64,000 bases of DNA from CAWIUB01 sp963839995 (GCA_963839995.1 CAWIXH010000009.1:52385-116384), one strand, 5' to 3'. Positions 47,173 to 56,256 are shown, counted from the first letter of the stretch. Notes: generated from the letters alone by a model not told the origin. Numbers and translations are program-made.

Positions 47173-47919
47173 ATGCGTGCGCTGACCCAGTCCCGAACCG
47201 AACCGAACGTGTTCGCCCGGCGGCTGTTCGACGGGCTGCCGCAGCGGTACGACCTGCTGGCCGAGGTGCTGTCGTTCGGGCAGAACCGGCGCTGGCGTTC
47301 GGCGCTGGTCGACGCGATCGCGTGGATGGACCCGCCCCCGCGGCGGGTACTGGACGTAGCCACCGGTACCGCCGGCGTGGCCCTCATGCTCGCCGAGCGT
47401 ACCGGCGCGAGCATCACCGGCCTGGACCTCACCGAACAGATGCTGCGCCGTGGCAAGCAGCGGATTGCCGAGCAGGGTCGCAGCGACCGGATCCGGCTGC
47501 TGGTCGGCCGCGCCGAGCAGCTGCCGTTTCCCGACGCGACGTTCGACGCGCTGACGTTCACATACCTGCTGCGCTACGTCGCCGATCCGCTGGCGACCCT
47601 ACGGGAGCTCGCCCGGGTGGTCCGCCCGGGCGGAATGGTGGCGAGCCTGGACTTCGCCGTGCCGACGGGCCGGCTGTGGCGGCCGGCCTGGCTCGGCTAC
47701 ACCCGACTCGTACTTCCCCTAGCGGGCTTGGTCACCGGAGGACGCGAGTGGTACGAGGTCGGGCGGTTCCTCGGCCCGTCGATCAGTGAACAGGACCGGC
47801 GCTACCCGACCTGGTGGCTGCAGGACGCCTGGCGGGCCGCCGGGATGGAAGCCCTCACGGTCCGGCCGATGAGCCTGGGCGGCGGGCTGGTCATGTGGGG
47901 ACGCCGGCGCAATGACTGA
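47173..47919 (+). CDS. UbiE/MenG-type quinone C-methyltransferase
   Basis: The 248-residue SAM-dependent methyltransferase starts MRALTQSRTEPNVFARRLFD, then QRYDLLAEVLSFGQNRRWR. Motif I is VLDVATGTAGVALMLAERTG, motif II DATFDALTFTYLLRYV, and LARVVRPGGMVASLDFAVP follows. The order matches UbiE/MenG, which methylates demethylmenaquinone. ATG 47173 follows GAGATCGAG; the longer upstream frame overlaps the divergent reductase. It overlaps the next gene by 8 bp. Whether it is the main MenG or a specialised paralogue cannot be told. Confidence 0.85.
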   Translation: MRALTQSRTEPNVFARRLFDGLPQRYDLLAEVLSFGQNRRWRSALVDAIAWMDPPPRRVLDVATGTAGVALMLAERTGASITGLDLTEQMLRRGKQRIAEQGRSDRIRLLVGRAEQLPFPDATFDALTFTYLLRYVADPLATLRELARVVRPGGMVASLDFAVPTGRLWRPAWLGYTRLVLPLAGLVTGGREWYEVGRFLGPSISEQDRRYPTWWLQDAWRAAGMEALTVRPMSLGGGLVMWGRRRND

Positions 47920-48655
47920 CCGGCAGGCCGCCTTCTACGCCCGGCGGGGCGGGTGGTGGGCGGACTGGTGGACGCTCCTGCACCCGCCCTACACAACCTG
48001 GCACGTGAGCTATGCCGTTCTCGGCGCGGCCCTCGCGCCACAGCTGAGCTGGGCGCTGCTCGGCGCAACCGTCCTGGCGTTCTTCCTCGCCGTCGGGCTT
48101 GCCGCGCATGCGCTCGACGAATTGCGCGGACGGCCGCTGGCGACGGCGATCGGGGCCCAGACCCTGTGGCTGGTGTCCTTCGGTGGTGTGCTCGGCGCGG
48201 TCGTCATCGGCGCCCTGGCCGTGCCGTACACCGGGCCTGCCCTGGTGCCCTGCATCGCGCTCGGCGTCCTGCTCGTCTTCGGCTACAACCTCGAGCTGTT
48301 CGGGGGCAGGCTGCACACCGACCTCGGCTTCGCGGCCGCCTGGGGTGGCTTTCCGGTCGCCGTCGGCTTCCTGGCGCAGAGCCCACCGCTGACCCGTCCG
48401 GTCACTGCCGGTGCCGCCCTCGCGGTGCTCGCAGCGACTGCGCTCTCATACGCGCAGCGCCAGCTCAGCACCCCGGCCCGCACCCTGCGGCGGCGTGTCG
48501 CCGACGTCGACGCCGTCGTCGCCTATCACAACGGGACGCGGCAGGCACTCGACCGGACGGCCCTGCTCGCTCCGTTGGAACGGGCGCTGCGGGCAATGTC
48601 AGTGGCCGTCCCGTTGATCGCCTGCGCGGTCCTGTTCACGCACCTGCCGGACTGA
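47912..48655 (+). CDS. Polytopic membrane protein, UbiA-like in pattern
   Basis: The 247-residue protein has six to seven hydrophobic helices. It starts MTDRQAAFYARRGGWWADWW. Aspartate-containing segments AHALDELRGRPLATAIGAQT and YNLELFGGRLHTDLGFAAAW sit at the membrane faces where UbiA prenyltransferases carry their two Asp motifs, but the standard NDxxDxxxD is not present. Overlap with the methyltransferase (8 bp) implies translational coupling. Function is inferred only from context with quinone-modifying genes. Confidence 0.6.
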   Translation: MTDRQAAFYARRGGWWADWWTLLHPPYTTWHVSYAVLGAALAPQLSWALLGATVLAFFLAVGLAAHALDELRGRPLATAIGAQTLWLVSFGGVLGAVVIGALAVPYTGPALVPCIALGVLLVFGYNLELFGGRLHTDLGFAAAWGGFPVAVGFLAQSPPLTRPVTAGAALAVLAATALSYAQRQLSTPARTLRRRVADVDAVVAYHNGTRQALDRTALLAPLERALRAMSVAVPLIACAVLFTHLPD

Positions 48656-48671
48656 TCAAGAAAGGGGATCG

Positions 48672-49388
48672 ATGACCGAGGCGCCGACCCGTTACGACGA
48701 CCTGCGTGCGCTGTTCATCAACGGCACGCTGAAACGCTCACCCGAACGCAGTCACACGCAAGGACTGATCGACGTCAGCGCGGCGATCATGCGCAAGCAT
48801 GGCGTCGCCGTCGACGTGCTTCGCGCGATTGACCACGACATCGCCACCGGCGTGTGGCCGGACATGACCGAGCACGGCTGGGAACGCGACGAATGGCCGG
48901 CGATCTACCGCCAGGTGCAGGCCGCCGACATCCTCGTGCTGGCGGGGCCGATCTGGCTCGGTGACAATAGCTCGGTCACCAAGCAGGTCATCGAACGGCT
49001 GTATGCCTGCTCGCATCTGCTTAACGACGCCGGGCAGTACGCCTACTACGGCCGGGTCGGCGGCTGCCTGATCACCGGCAACGAGGACGGCGTCAAGCAC
49101 TGCGCGATGAACGTCCTCTACAGCCTGCAGCATCTGGGCTACACGGTCCCGCCGCAGGCCGACGCGGGCTGGATCGGCGAGGCCGGGCCAGGACCGTCTT
49201 ACCTCGACCCGGGCTCGGGCGGGCCGGAGAACGACTTCACCAACCGCAACACCACGTTCATGACCTGGAACCTGCTGCACCTGGCCCGGATGCTCAAGGA
49301 CGCGGGCGGTATCCCGGCCCACGGCAACCAGCGTTCGGAGTGGGACGCCGGCTGCCGATTCGACTTCGACAACCCGGACTATCGGTGA
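48672..49388 (+). CDS. Flavodoxin-like NAD(P)H-dependent FMN reductase family protein
   Basis: The 238-residue protein starts MTEAPTRYDDLRALFINGTL after AAAGGGG. It has the flavodoxin-fold phosphate loop NGTLKRSPERSHTQ and the FMN-proximal segment LVLAGPIWLGDNSSVTKQVI. The C-terminal extension (ENDFTNRNTTFMTWNLLHLA) is typical of one actinobacterial subgroup. It would bind FMN and reduce a quinone or similar acceptor. It is 16 bp downstream of the membrane-protein gene, so probably in the same operon as the methyltransferase. Confidence 0.85.
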   Translation: MTEAPTRYDDLRALFINGTLKRSPERSHTQGLIDVSAAIMRKHGVAVDVLRAIDHDIATGVWPDMTEHGWERDEWPAIYRQVQAADILVLAGPIWLGDNSSVTKQVIERLYACSHLLNDAGQYAYYGRVGGCLITGNEDGVKHCAMNVLYSLQHLGYTVPPQADAGWIGEAGPGPSYLDPGSGGPENDFTNRNTTFMTWNLLHLARMLKDAGGIPAHGNQRSEWDAGCRFDFDNPDYR

Positions 49389-49920
49389 CGCCGCCGTTCC
49401 GGACGATCGACGAGGTCGTGGTCGATGCTGGCTCGGCGCGCATCTACGAGCACGGCTGGCAGAGCTGGAGCCCGTCCACCTGGTACGGCATCGACGAGCG
49501 CCCGCACCCGGGTCTACGCGGCCGCGACGTCGTCCCGTCGATCCGCGCCGCCTGCCGCGACGGGCGGGTCGTGGTCAGCGCGGACGAGCCGGTCGAAACG
49601 CTGGACGCGGCCACGCCCGCCGCGGCTCTTGTGCAGTGGGCGACGACCTACGCACGCCGGGTCGGCGTGGGCCGGCATCCGCAGCGCGCCGACGGCGTGG
49701 TGCTCCTGGTACCAGTACTTCACACACGTCACCGAGCAGGACGTCCACGACAACCTGCAGGCGATCGGCGAGCGCGAGCTGCTCGTCGACGTGATCCAGA
49801 TCGACGACGATGGAGTCGGAGGTCGGCGACTGGCACGCCCTGTCCGGCCGGTTCGGGTCGCTACCGGACATGGTCGGCCAGGTGCGCGACGCCGGACGAC
49901 GCGAATCCGCCTCCGCCGAC
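49385..49920 (+). pseudogene. GH36-type alpha-galactosidase fragment, frameshifted
   Basis: It begins overlapping the previous stop (GTGA) and reads RTIDEVVVDAGSARIYEHGW, then SWSPSTWYGI. After a frame change near 49695 it continues AWCSWYQYFTHVTEQDVHDN and LLVDVIQIDDD, the region leading to the catalytic motif of GH36. A further shift gives EVGDWHALSGRFGSLPDMVG, then the gene is cut off by sequence leading to the CIRCE-like site. About two thirds of the enzyme is missing. Confidence 0.75.
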
Positions 49921-49955
49921 GCCGTTCGCCTGACCCCGGCCTCGCAAATCAGCGG

Positions 49956-49982
49956 CTAGCACTCCCGGGCCGAGAGTGCTAA
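49956..49982. promoter_or_regulatory. CIRCE-like operator before hsp20
   Basis: CTAGCACTC-N9-GAGTGCTAA matches the CIRCE consensus at 17 of 18 arm positions (first base C instead of T), with the exact 9-bp spacer. It lies 72 bp before the hsp20 start and nearly repeats the perfect element before groEL. HrcA control of this hsp20 is therefore predicted. Confidence 0.85.
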
Positions 49983-50053
49983 TAATGGAGGTGCGCAGCT
50001 GTTCCGGTGCCCGTCAGGGTGGCGGGCACCCGAGGTTGTAGGAGGTGGCTGCT

Positions 50054-50533
50054 GTGCCTATCAATTTCGATCCCTTCCGTGAAATCGATCGGCTGACCGA
50101 GCAGCTGCTGGGCACGCCCGCGGGTACCGCCCGGGCGCCCCGGTTCATGCCGATGGATCTGTACCGCTCCGGTGACCACTATGTGCTGCACGCGGATCTC
50201 CCCGGAGTCGATCCGGGCTCGGTGGACCTCAGCGTCGACAGCGGCGTCCTGACGATCAAGGCGCAGCGCAGTGGCCGCACCGAAGAGGGCGTTCAATGGA
50301 TCGCCAGTGAGCGGTTCACCGGCACGTTCCAGCGCCAGTTGTCGCTGGGCGATGGCCTCGATGCCGACAAGATCGCCGCCACGTACGAAAACGGTGTGCT
50401 GACGGTGACGATCCCGGTGGCTGAGCAGGCCAAGCCTCGCCGCATCCAAGTCACCCCGGGCGCCCAGCCGAACGTGATCGAGGGACAACCGGTGCAGACG
50501 CCGGAGAAGTCCGAGGACTCGGCCGGCGCCTGA
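50054..50533 (+). CDS. Hsp20 / alpha-crystallin-type small heat shock protein
   Basis: The 159-residue chaperone starts with GTG 50054 (VPINFDPFREIDRLTEQLLG), 7 bases after GGAGGT; GTG 50045 lies inside the spacer and is less likely. The crystallin core includes YVLHADLPGVDPGSVDLSVD, GVLTIKAQR and the signature ENGVLTVTIPVAEQAKPRRI. A hydrophilic tail (QTPEKSEDSAGA) follows. The CIRCE-like site upstream predicts heat induction with groEL, and a strong terminator follows the stop. Confidence 0.94.
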   Translation: MPINFDPFREIDRLTEQLLGTPAGTARAPRFMPMDLYRSGDHYVLHADLPGVDPGSVDLSVDSGVLTIKAQRSGRTEEGVQWIASERFTGTFQRQLSLGDGLDADKIAATYENGVLTVTIPVAEQAKPRRIQVTPGAQPNVIEGQPVQTPEKSEDSAGA

Positions 50534-50555
50534 CCCGCTCGTCGATCGACGTCAG

Positions 50556-50589
50556 CGCGGGGGCAAGACCGTAGGGTCCTGCCCCCGCG
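50556..50589. terminator. Strong bidirectional hairpin after hsp20
   Basis: CGCGGGGGCA (50556-50565) pairs with TGCCCCCGCG (50580-50589). Inside, GACC pairs with GGTC around the loop GTAG. It lies 23 bp after the hsp20 stop and separates hsp20 from the ligase gene. Confidence 0.75.
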
Positions 50590-50657
50590 GGCTGCCGTGA
50601 CGCCCGTCCACCATGATGAGGGGCACGAGTCGCATCAACCACGAGGACGGGCAGCCG

Positions 50658-52112
50658 ATGGCGCGAACGAGTGCGTCCAAGCCGGACCTCTCGGAATATC
50701 GGAAGAAGCGCGATCCGCGGCGCACACCTGAGCCGATGCCTGGACGGTCTCGCGGTGCGGGCGGCAACACGTTCGTCGTGCAGGAGCACCATGCCCGCTC
50801 ACTGCACTGGGATTTCCGGCTCGAGCGCGACGGCGTGCTGGTGTCCTGGGCCGTCCCGAAGGGCATCCCGCCGGACCCGCGGCGCAATCACCTGGCCGTG
50901 CACACCGAGGACCACCCGCTGGAGTACGCGGCGTTCGAGGGGACGATCGCCGAGGGTGAGTACGGCGGCGGCAAGGTCACCGTCTGGGACCACGGCACCT
51001 ACCGGACCGAGAAATGGACCGACACCGAAGTCAAGGTCGTCCTAGACGGCGAGCGCACCCACGGCCACTTCGCGCTGATCCACACCGACGGCAAGAACTG
51101 GATCATGCACCGGATGGACTCAGCGGCGCGTTCGGACTGGCTGCCGCCACCGGCGCACATCGCGCCTATGCTCGCCACCCCGGGCACGCTGCCGTCGTCC
51201 GCGTCCGACAAGGAGTGGGCGTACGAAATGAAGTGGGACGGCGTACGCGCGATCTGCCAGGTGGACGGTGGCCGGATCACCCTGCGATCCCGCAACGACA
51301 AGGACGTGACGGCCAGCTACCCCGAGGTGCGCGGACTCGGCGAACAGCTGGGCGCGGCGCAGGCCGTGCTCGACGGCGAGATCGTCGTCTTCGACGAGCA
51401 TGGCCGGTCCAGCTTCAGCCGCCTACAGCGGCGGATGCACGTCACCGGCCCTGGTCAGGTGCGCCGGTTGGCGGACGAGAATCCCGTCGTCTATCTGCTG
51501 TTCGACCTGCTCCACCTGGACGGGCGGGCACTGCTGGACCTGCCGTACACCGCCCGTCGCGAGTTCCTCGAGGGCCTGGCGCTGTCCGGCCCGGCCTGGC
51601 AGACACCGCCCGCGTTCGAGGGTGGCGGTGCGGAGGCCGTCCGCACCAGCCACGACAACGGCCTGGAGGGCGTGGTCGCCAAGCGCAAGTCGTCACGCTA
51701 TCTGCCGGGCCGGCGGTCGGCCGACTGGATCAAGATCAAGAACGTCCGCACCCAGGAGATCGTCGTCGGCGGCTGGCGGCCCGGCCAGGGACGCCGGTCC
51801 GGCACGATCGGCTCGCTGCTGGTGGGCGTGCACACCGACGAGGGCCTCACGTACGCCGGAAACGTCGGCACCGGCTTCACCGACGAGACACTCGACGACC
51901 TGGACCGGCGGCTGCACCGAATCGCCCGCAAGACCTCGCCGTTCGCCGATGACGTGCCTCGCCCGATCGCGCGCGAGGCGCGATGGGTGAGCCCTCGCCT
52001 GGTCGGCGAGGTCACGTTCACCGAATGGACGCCGGACCGTCGGCTACGCCACCCATCCTGGCGTGGCCTGCGGCCGGACAAGGAACCCGACTCGGTGTAT
52101 CCAGAAAGCTGA
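50658..52112 (+). CDS. LigD-type 3'-phosphoesterase + ATP-dependent DNA ligase
   Basis: Two domains: an N-terminal phosphoesterase (residues about 20-160; EHHARSLHWDFRLERDGVLV, HTEDHPLEYAAFEGTIAEGE) and a ligase (residues about 175-480). Motif I is YEMKWDGVRA with the AMP-accepting Lys near 192, then VLDGEIVVFDEHGRSSF and EGVVAKRKSSRYLPG. The polymerase/primase domain of full LigD is absent and no Ku gene is nearby. Such proteins repair DNA ends in bacterial end-joining. ATG 50658 (MARTSASKPDLSEYRKKRDP) follows GAGGACGGG. ATG 50613 is less likely. Confidence 0.92.
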   Translation: MARTSASKPDLSEYRKKRDPRRTPEPMPGRSRGAGGNTFVVQEHHARSLHWDFRLERDGVLVSWAVPKGIPPDPRRNHLAVHTEDHPLEYAAFEGTIAEGEYGGGKVTVWDHGTYRTEKWTDTEVKVVLDGERTHGHFALIHTDGKNWIMHRMDSAARSDWLPPPAHIAPMLATPGTLPSSASDKEWAYEMKWDGVRAICQVDGGRITLRSRNDKDVTASYPEVRGLGEQLGAAQAVLDGEIVVFDEHGRSSFSRLQRRMHVTGPGQVRRLADENPVVYLLFDLLHLDGRALLDLPYTARREFLEGLALSGPAWQTPPAFEGGGAEAVRTSHDNGLEGVVAKRKSSRYLPGRRSADWIKIKNVRTQEIVVGGWRPGQGRRSGTIGSLLVGVHTDEGLTYAGNVGTGFTDETLDDLDRRLHRIARKTSPFADDVPRPIAREARWVSPRLVGEVTFTEWTPDRRLRHPSWRGLRPDKEPDSVYPES

Positions 52113-52286
52113 TCAGGACTCGCGGTACTCGTCGTCGTCCTGAGGCACGGGCTGTTGCTGTTCGAGCACATCGGCGGGCTCGGCCTCGATCGGCATCGGC
52201 TCAGCGAGCGCCACGATATCCGGGCTCGCGTCGTCGAGGGGCTCGTCTGCCGGACCGGATGCCATCAGGTCCTCTCGTTCGCTCAT
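52113..52286 (-). CDS. Small acidic protein (57 residues)
   Basis: From ATG 52284-52286 the minus strand reads MSEREDLMASGPADEPLDDA, then MPIEAEPADVLEQQQPVPQD, and DDEYRES before TGA at 52113-52115. GAGGAAGG lies about 5 bases upstream. The pattern E-A-D-V-L-E-Q followed by a DDDEY end recurs in short conserved actinobacterial proteins. It is convergent with the ligase gene, their stops one base apart. Likely disordered; function unknown. Confidence 0.75.
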   Translation of the reverse strand: MSEREDLMASGPADEPLDDASPDIVALAEPMPIEAEPADVLEQQQPVPQDDDEYRES

Positions 52287-52370
52287 GGTGCCTTCCTCGC
52301 ATCCGCGAAGCCGCTACGGCGCCTACCGGGCCACCGTACGACAGCGGCGCGCCGAGATCGTTGCCGAGAG

Positions 52371-53741
52371 CTATCCGGCGCCGAGCGCCGCCACTGCAGC
52401 CTCGAACAACTGCGTGTGCGTGTCCACCTCGTCCGGACTGGTTTGCGGGCTCATCAGCGCCATGTTGTGGAACGGTGTCATGAGGATGCCCCGGTTGAGC
52501 ATGAACAGGTGAAAGTATTCGTCGAGGTCGCAGTCCGCGGCCGCGGCCGACTCGCCGCCGTTTCGTGGAGCTGGCGAGGTGAAGCGGTACTCCGCCCGGG
52601 CGCCCAGCTGGGTGATCGACCATGGCATGCCGTGACGCTCGATCGTCGCGCGCACACCGGCGGTGAACCGGTCGGCTAGCTCGATCATCCGGCCGAACGC
52701 CTGGTCGGTCAGCACGTCACCGAGCGTGGCCCGCATCGCGGCCAGCGACATCATGTTCCCCGCGAGTGTGCCGCCGACACCGCCGACGTCGACCAGGTCC
52801 GCCCCGCTGGCCTCCACCCGGCGGTACACGCCGGACGTGACCGCCTCGCTCAGACCGAACGCACCGGACGAGATGCCGCCTCCGATCGCCTTGCCGATGA
52901 CGAACACGTCTGGCTCGAGGCCGTCGCGCATCGTCATGCCGCCCGGGCCAGCCGAGAAGGTGTGCGTCTCGTCGATGATCAGCAGGCTGCCGTAACGGGT
53001 GGCCAGCTCACGAAGGCCGGCGAGAAATCCGGGCTCCGGCAGCACGATTCCGATATTCGTCAGCGCCGGCTCGGTGAGGATCGCCGCCACGTCGCCCGCC
53101 GCGAGTTCCCGTTCGACGGCGGCCAGGTCGTTCCACTCGGCGACCCGGGTGGTCACCCTGGGGTCGACGGGAGGCCCGACGTTGCCCACCCGGCTGGCCG
53201 GGTGGCCGTCGGGCCCGACCACGATAAACGTCTCGTCCACCGAGCCGTGGTAGCAGTAGGAGAACACCAGGATCTTGGGCTTGGCGATGACCAGCCGCAC
53301 CAGCCGGATGGCCCAGCGATTGGCGTCGGTGGCCGAGAGAGTGAACGACCAGGTGGGCAGGCCGAACCGCCGTTCGAGCTCGGCGCCGACCCACTCGGCG
53401 TCCTCCGTCGGCAGCATGGTGGTGATGCCACCGGCATCGGCGATGCGACGGGTGACCGCAGCGACCGTGGCGGCTGGCGAATGTCCGGACATCGCGCCGG
53501 TGTCGCCCAATGCGAAGTCGAGGTAGCTGTGACCATCGACGTCGGTGACCCGGTTGCCGCTCGCTGACCTCACCGCGACGGGGAATCCGCCCGCCCACAT
53601 GCTCATCCAGGTCATCGGCACCCGGCCCAGCAGATGGCCGGCCTGCTCGTGCAGTCGTAGCGAGCCCGGGTGTTCGTCGCGGTAGCGCGCCCGTTCACGG
53701 TCGAGCAGCTCGCCGAGACGGCGGCGATCCACATCGGCCAT
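52371..53741 (-). CDS. Class III pyridoxal-phosphate aminotransferase
   Basis: The 456-residue protein starts MADVDRRRLGELLDRERARY. Family signatures: DVDGHSYLDFALGDTGAMSG at the N-terminal part, LLIIDETHTFSAGPGGMT with the PLP-nitrogen-binding Asp, and VIGKAIGGGISSGAFGL with the Schiff-base Lys. Class III enzymes move omega-amino groups, for example from putrescine or 4-aminobutyrate. Context (gamma-glutamyl-polyamine genes next door) suggests a polyamine or GABA substrate. Divergent from the amidohydrolase, 24 bp apart. Longer upstream frame ignored. Confidence 0.88.
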   Translation of the reverse strand: MADVDRRRLGELLDRERARYRDEHPGSLRLHEQAGHLLGRVPMTWMSMWAGGFPVAVRSASGNRVTDVDGHSYLDFALGDTGAMSGHSPAATVAAVTRRIADAGGITTMLPTEDAEWVGAELERRFGLPTWSFTLSATDANRWAIRLVRLVIAKPKILVFSYCYHGSVDETFIVVGPDGHPASRVGNVGPPVDPRVTTRVAEWNDLAAVERELAAGDVAAILTEPALTNIGIVLPEPGFLAGLRELATRYGSLLIIDETHTFSAGPGGMTMRDGLEPDVFVIGKAIGGGISSGAFGLSEAVTSGVYRRVEASGADLVDVGGVGGTLAGNMMSLAAMRATLGDVLTDQAFGRMIELADRFTAGVRATIERHGMPWSITQLGARAEYRFTSPAPRNGGESAAAADCDLDEYFHLFMLNRGILMTPFHNMALMSPQTSPDEVDTHTQLFEAAVAALGAG

Positions 53742-53765
53742 GCCGCACAGTACTAGGTTCATCCG

Positions 53766-55403
53766 ATGCCCCTCGTCGTCTTCCGCAACGGCGCGGTATG
53801 GACCGGCCGGGAAGACGTCTCGGCCTTGGCAATCCGCGACGACCGCATCGTCGCGCTGGGCACGGACGCGCTGGCACTGTGCAGAGACGCCGACCAGGTG
53901 ATCGACCTGGCCGGCGGCTTCTTGATGCCCGGCTTCGGCGATGGGCACTGCCATCCGGACCAGGCCGGCTTCGAGGCACTTGGCCCGCAGATCAGGCCGT
54001 GCCGCAGCGTCACCGCCATCGTGGCCGAGGTTGCCCGGTTCGCAGCAGAGCACCCGGAGCAGGAATGGATCCGGGGCGGTAGCTACGACGCGACGCTGGC
54101 GCCGGACGGTCTGTTCGACGCCCACTGGCTGGATGCCGTGGTGCTGGATCGTCCCGTGGCACTGCGGGCCTGGGACTACCACACACTGTGGTGCAATACC
54201 GAGGCGATGCGCCGCGCCGGCCTGGACGGGCGGGTGCCCGACACGGCGCGCGGCAGGTTCGTCCGGCGGGCCGACGGCAGCCTGCTCGGCACCATGCAGG
54301 AGTGGGACGCGGTCGACGCGGTGCTTGATGTCTTCCCGCCGCGACCGAAACAGGAGAGGGTCGAGGCACTCCGCATCGCGACCACCGAGTACGCCCGCTG
54401 CGGGGTCACCTGGATCCAGGACGCCTGGGTCGAGCACGACATGATCGACGCGTACGCCGCCGCGGCCGAGGGGAATCAGCTGGCTACCCGGGTGAATCTG
54501 GCCTTCTGCGCCGACCCGACCCGATGGCGTGAGCAGCTGGCTGAATTCGCGCACGATCGTCGACGGGTCGCCGGGCACGCCCGGCTCACTGCGCGCACAG
54601 TGAAGTTCTTCCTCGACGGCATCATCGAGAACCGGACGGCAGCGATGCTCGCGCCATACGCCGACGATCCCGGCACTCGAGGCATGCCCAACTGGGATCC
54701 AACCGAGCTGCGGGCAGCCCTCGTCGAAGTCGACCGGATGAACCTACAAGCCCACCTGCATGTGATCGGCGACGCGGCGGTGCGCAGTGCCCTGGACGCC
54801 ATCGAGTTCGTTCAGCAACGTAACGGGATCCGTGATCGGCGGCCGATACTGGCGCACTCGCATGTAGTCGATCCGGCGGACATCCCGCGGTTCGCACAGC
54901 TCGGTGTGGTGGCCAACTTCCAGCCGCTCTGGGCGCAGACGGATGCGGCGATGGAGCTGCTAACGGTGCCTCGGCTGGGCGCGCGGCGCTCAGCCCACCA
55001 GTACCCGATTGGCTCCCTGCTCCGCAGTGGGGCCCGCATCGGTTTCGGCAGCGACTGGCCCGTCACCGACCACCGGCCGCTGGCCGGCCTCGCGGTCGCC
55101 GTCACCCGGCAGACCCCGGACCGCCTGCCAGCTGCCGGTTGGCTGCCCAAGGAGCGCATCGACGTCGATTCCGCATTGCGCGCGTACACCACCGGCGTCG
55201 CGTACCAGGCGTACGCGGAGCGGCAGCGCGGGCTGCTGGCGCCGGGCCTGACCGCCGATCTGGCCTGGCTGGCGCGAGATCCGCGACGTGGCGATCCACA
55301 CGAGATCCCGCGAATCGCCGTGCGCGGGACATGGCTGGCCGGCGACGCCACGTTCCTGGCGACGCACGACGAAACACCGGCCGGTCACCGTCCCTCCCGC
55401 TGA
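53766..55403 (+). CDS. YtcJ-type metal-dependent amidohydrolase
   Basis: The 545-residue protein has the amidohydrolase layout: GGFLMPGFGDGHCHPDQAGF (first metal site), TVKFFLDGIIENRTAAMLAP, LQAHLHVIGDAAVRSALDAI, ILAHSHVVDPADIP and RIGFGSDWPVTDHRPLAGLA. YtcJ-like enzymes hydrolyse N-acyl or formyl groups, but precise substrates are mostly unknown. It shares a very short divergent promoter region with the aminotransferase and lies among polyamine catabolic genes, so deacylation of an acylated amine is plausible. It converges with the SDR gene. Confidence 0.88.
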   Translation: MPLVVFRNGAVWTGREDVSALAIRDDRIVALGTDALALCRDADQVIDLAGGFLMPGFGDGHCHPDQAGFEALGPQIRPCRSVTAIVAEVARFAAEHPEQEWIRGGSYDATLAPDGLFDAHWLDAVVLDRPVALRAWDYHTLWCNTEAMRRAGLDGRVPDTARGRFVRRADGSLLGTMQEWDAVDAVLDVFPPRPKQERVEALRIATTEYARCGVTWIQDAWVEHDMIDAYAAAAEGNQLATRVNLAFCADPTRWREQLAEFAHDRRRVAGHARLTARTVKFFLDGIIENRTAAMLAPYADDPGTRGMPNWDPTELRAALVEVDRMNLQAHLHVIGDAAVRSALDAIEFVQQRNGIRDRRPILAHSHVVDPADIPRFAQLGVVANFQPLWAQTDAAMELLTVPRLGARRSAHQYPIGSLLRSGARIGFGSDWPVTDHRPLAGLAVAVTRQTPDRLPAAGWLPKERIDVDSALRAYTTGVAYQAYAERQRGLLAPGLTADLAWLARDPRRGDPHEIPRIAVRGTWLAGDATFLATHDETPAGHRPSR

Positions 55404-55486
55404 CGGTGACCGCGCCCGGCCTAGCTTTCGGACACTGGTGGCCCTGTGCGTACGCGGCAGCCCCCCGGGCGGCCACCAGTCTCCAT

Positions 55487-56254
55487 CTATACGGGGGTGA
55501 CGTACGCCCCGCTGATACCTCCGTCGACCAAAAAAGTTGACGCCGTGATGAACGAGGCCTCGTCGCTGGCCAGAAAGGTCACCGCCGCGGCGATCTCGGT
55601 GACCTCGGCGAACCTGCCCATCGGGATGTGCACCATGCGCCGCTGCGCCTGTTCGGGATGCTTGGCGAGCAGCTCCTGCAGCATCGGGGTGTTCACCGGG
55701 CCGGGGCATAGGGCGTTGACTCGCACCCGGTCGCGGGCGAATTGCACGCCCAATTCCCGGCTCAGGGCGAGCACGCCGCCCTTGCTCGCGGTGTAGGAGA
55801 TCTGCGATGTCGCCGAGCCCATGACCGCGACGAACGAGGCGGTGTTGATGATCGAGCCGCCTCCGCTCTCGCGCATGTGCCTGATCGCGTGCTTGCAGCA
55901 CAGGTAGACGCTGGTGAGGTTGACCTCCTGGACCCGCCGCCAGGCGTCCAGATCCGTGTCGAGGATCGACTCGTCGTCGGCCGGCGAGATGCCTGCGTTG
56001 TTGAACACAACGTCCAGGCCGCCGTGCGTACCGACGGCCGACTGGAACAGCGCGCGCACCTGCGCTTCGTCTGTCACGTCGACCTGGACGAAGCCGGCGC
56101 CGATGTCCGCGGCGGCCCGGCCGCCCGCGTCGGGATCGATGTCGGCGCAGAGCACCTTCGCGCCCTCGTCGGCGAACCGCTGCGCGGTGGCCCGGCCGAT
56201 GCCGCCGGCCGAGCCGGTGACGACGGCGACCTTGCCGGCCAGACGATCCCCCAT
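55487..56254 (-). CDS. Short-chain dehydrogenase/reductase
   Basis: The 255-residue SDR starts MGDRLAGKVAVVTGSAGGIG, with the TGxxxGIG cofactor motif and an Asp after beta-2 (VLCADID) that favours NAD(H). Catalytic residues lie in the NNAGIS, NTASFVAVMGSATSQISYTA and SKGG region (Ser, Tyr, Lys). ATG 56254 has AAGGAG 7 bases upstream, and GTG 56260 overlaps the preceding stop. It is the last gene of a leftward operon with the aldehyde dehydrogenase and glutamine-synthetase-like ligase. Confidence 0.92.
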   Translation of the reverse strand: MGDRLAGKVAVVTGSAGGIGRATAQRFADEGAKVLCADIDPDAGGRAAADIGAGFVQVDVTDEAQVRALFQSAVGTHGGLDVVFNNAGISPADDESILDTDLDAWRRVQEVNLTSVYLCCKHAIRHMRESGGGSIINTASFVAVMGSATSQISYTASKGGVLALSRELGVQFARDRVRVNALCPGPVNTPMLQELLAKHPEQAQRRMVHIPMGRFAEVTEIAAAVTFLASDEASFITASTFLVDGGISGAYVTPV

Positions 56255-56256
56255 GG

